Below are positions 63,201 to 64,000 of a stretch of DNA of 64,000 nucleotides, piece by piece. Numbering within the stretch: position 1 is the first letter of the stretch; each line of letters starts with the position of its first letter. The stretch comes from Gorsachius magnificus (Eukaryota > Chordata > Aves > Pelecaniformes > Ardeidae). The notes below the pieces were generated by a model that had not been told where the DNA came from, ran no database searches, and was given only the letters and a program-made list of their open reading frames with translations. The translations under genes and the position numbers were made by a program. The stretch spans positions 1 through 64,000 of the forward strand of contig CM067083.1 in assembly GCA_034008185.1 (NCBI GenBank), in the 5' to 3' direction.

Positions 63201-64000
63201 ACATTCCATCTCACGCTTCTAAGCTTTTTGAGTTGCTACATTTGTCCATCAGGCACCGTCACTCTTCAGCCTTGTTTCTCGGTGCGGGTAGAACAAGGCA
63301 CTGCGCATTCCCAGAGCAATAGCTGTTCCTCTTGAGCCACCTCAGCAGCGAGCAGCCTCATCGGGGTCGGAAGCTCCCTCTGTAGGACTGCCTTGCCTCT
63401 TGCTCTGTTTTGTTCAAACTCGGCACCAGGACAGTCACTCAGACAGCCTGAATATTAAACACGAGTTACAGAAAAGCAGGCAAGTCACGGACTTTGCGAT
63501 AGCCCCATCTTTCAGACAAATCCTTGTCTCTCATTTCACTCACAACGCTAACCCGAAACCTGAATTTCCATGGGTTGGGAGAGGGCAGGACAAGTACAGC
63601 CACTGAGGATCACTACAGCGAGACATCTGGCTTTGGACATCACCTGTGCAGAAGCCCGCTGGAGGCCGGGAGTCGGTAACCGCACAGGGCCGCTGCCCTA
63701 TGGCTTGCGGTAGGGACAGGAGGCAAGTGCCGTGCAGGCCTGCTCTGATCAGTGAAGGGGCTGCCTGGAGAAGCCCCCGCTGCGGGCTCCAGCAGCCCCC
63801 TGGAAGGCAGGGAGCATGGCGAAATGGTTGACCCAAGAGAGGAATGGCCAAGTCTTGAGACCTGGCCAAGGGATCCAGGTACTTAGTAAATCAGAGGCTG
63901 CCCTTAACCAAGACACAAAGTCGGTGCCCTTCACCCGTTCCCTACTGACACCTTTTCGAGGCAGGCAGGAGATCGAGCTCCTAGAGCATGGCGGCACCAT
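57260..64000 (-). other. region upstream of the first RIN2 coding exon
   Basis: Because the exon at 57259 begins with a splice acceptor, this is RIN2 intron, perhaps including a first exon. It holds an A/C-rich tract (57716-57780), a CA run (58373-58382), a T/G-rich tract (59939-60012) and a moderately GC-rich stretch at 63640-63830. A donor-like CACAG|GTGATG exists on the minus strand near 63640, but no first exon can be supported. Confidence 0.6.
59939..60012. repeat. T/G-rich low-complexity tract
   Basis: T runs of 6-13 separated by G or GGG, the same style as the tract at 35337. Confidence 0.85.

Noticed and set aside
63540..64000. RIN2 first exon or promoter at the right edge
   Set aside because: Moderately GC-rich with a donor-like GTGATG, but no CpG island of clear extent and no matching 5' exon evidence.
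1..64000. tRNA, rRNA, CRISPR arrays or bacterial-type operons
   Set aside because: No B-box-like tRNA core, no rRNA-like sequence and no regularly spaced repeats were seen; the window is vertebrate nuclear DNA.

Overview
The window looks like vertebrate nuclear DNA from a bird. It carries several 5'-truncated CR1 LINEs with the typical CR1 3' end, two solo LTRs of an endogenous-retrovirus family I recognise from bird genomes, GC-rich CpG blocks, and one large split gene with GT-AG introns. I cannot name the species.

Most of the window (about 57.3 kb down to 7.6 kb) is the minus-strand gene RIN2 (Ras and Rab interactor 2). Eleven coding exons can be joined with matching splice phases at every junction. 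They give an open frame of 2673 nt (890 residues plus stop), close to the length I recall for mammalian RIN2 (about 895). Domain order is a short basic N-terminus, SH2, a long proline-rich linker, RIN homology, VPS9 (Rab5 exchange) and a C-terminal Ras-association domain. Non-coding first exon(s) and the promoter probably lie beyond 57.26 kb, perhaps outside the window. The 3' UTR runs below 7568 and its end is uncertain.

Below RIN2, on the same strand, 0.36-4.53 kb holds a decayed intron-containing copy of NAA20, the catalytic subunit of the NatB N-terminal acetyltransferase. Exon 1, exon 2 and exon 3 remnants occur in the right order. The exon 2 donor and exon 3 acceptor keep the right phase, but the reading frame has stops and a frameshift. 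In mammals NAA20 is the next gene after RIN2 in the same direction, so this is the syntenic position. The CpG island at its 5' end is still visible and is interrupted by a CR1 insertion; a second, longer CR1 lies in intron 2.

The RIN2 introns hold the two solo LTRs (one sense, one antisense), three short CR1 3' ends, older CR1-like fragments, A/C-rich, T/G-rich and purine-rich low-complexity tracts, and an isolated CpG-rich block with a 54-bp tandem duplication at 21.9-22.3 kb. No tRNA, rRNA, CRISPR array or intact mobile-element gene was seen.
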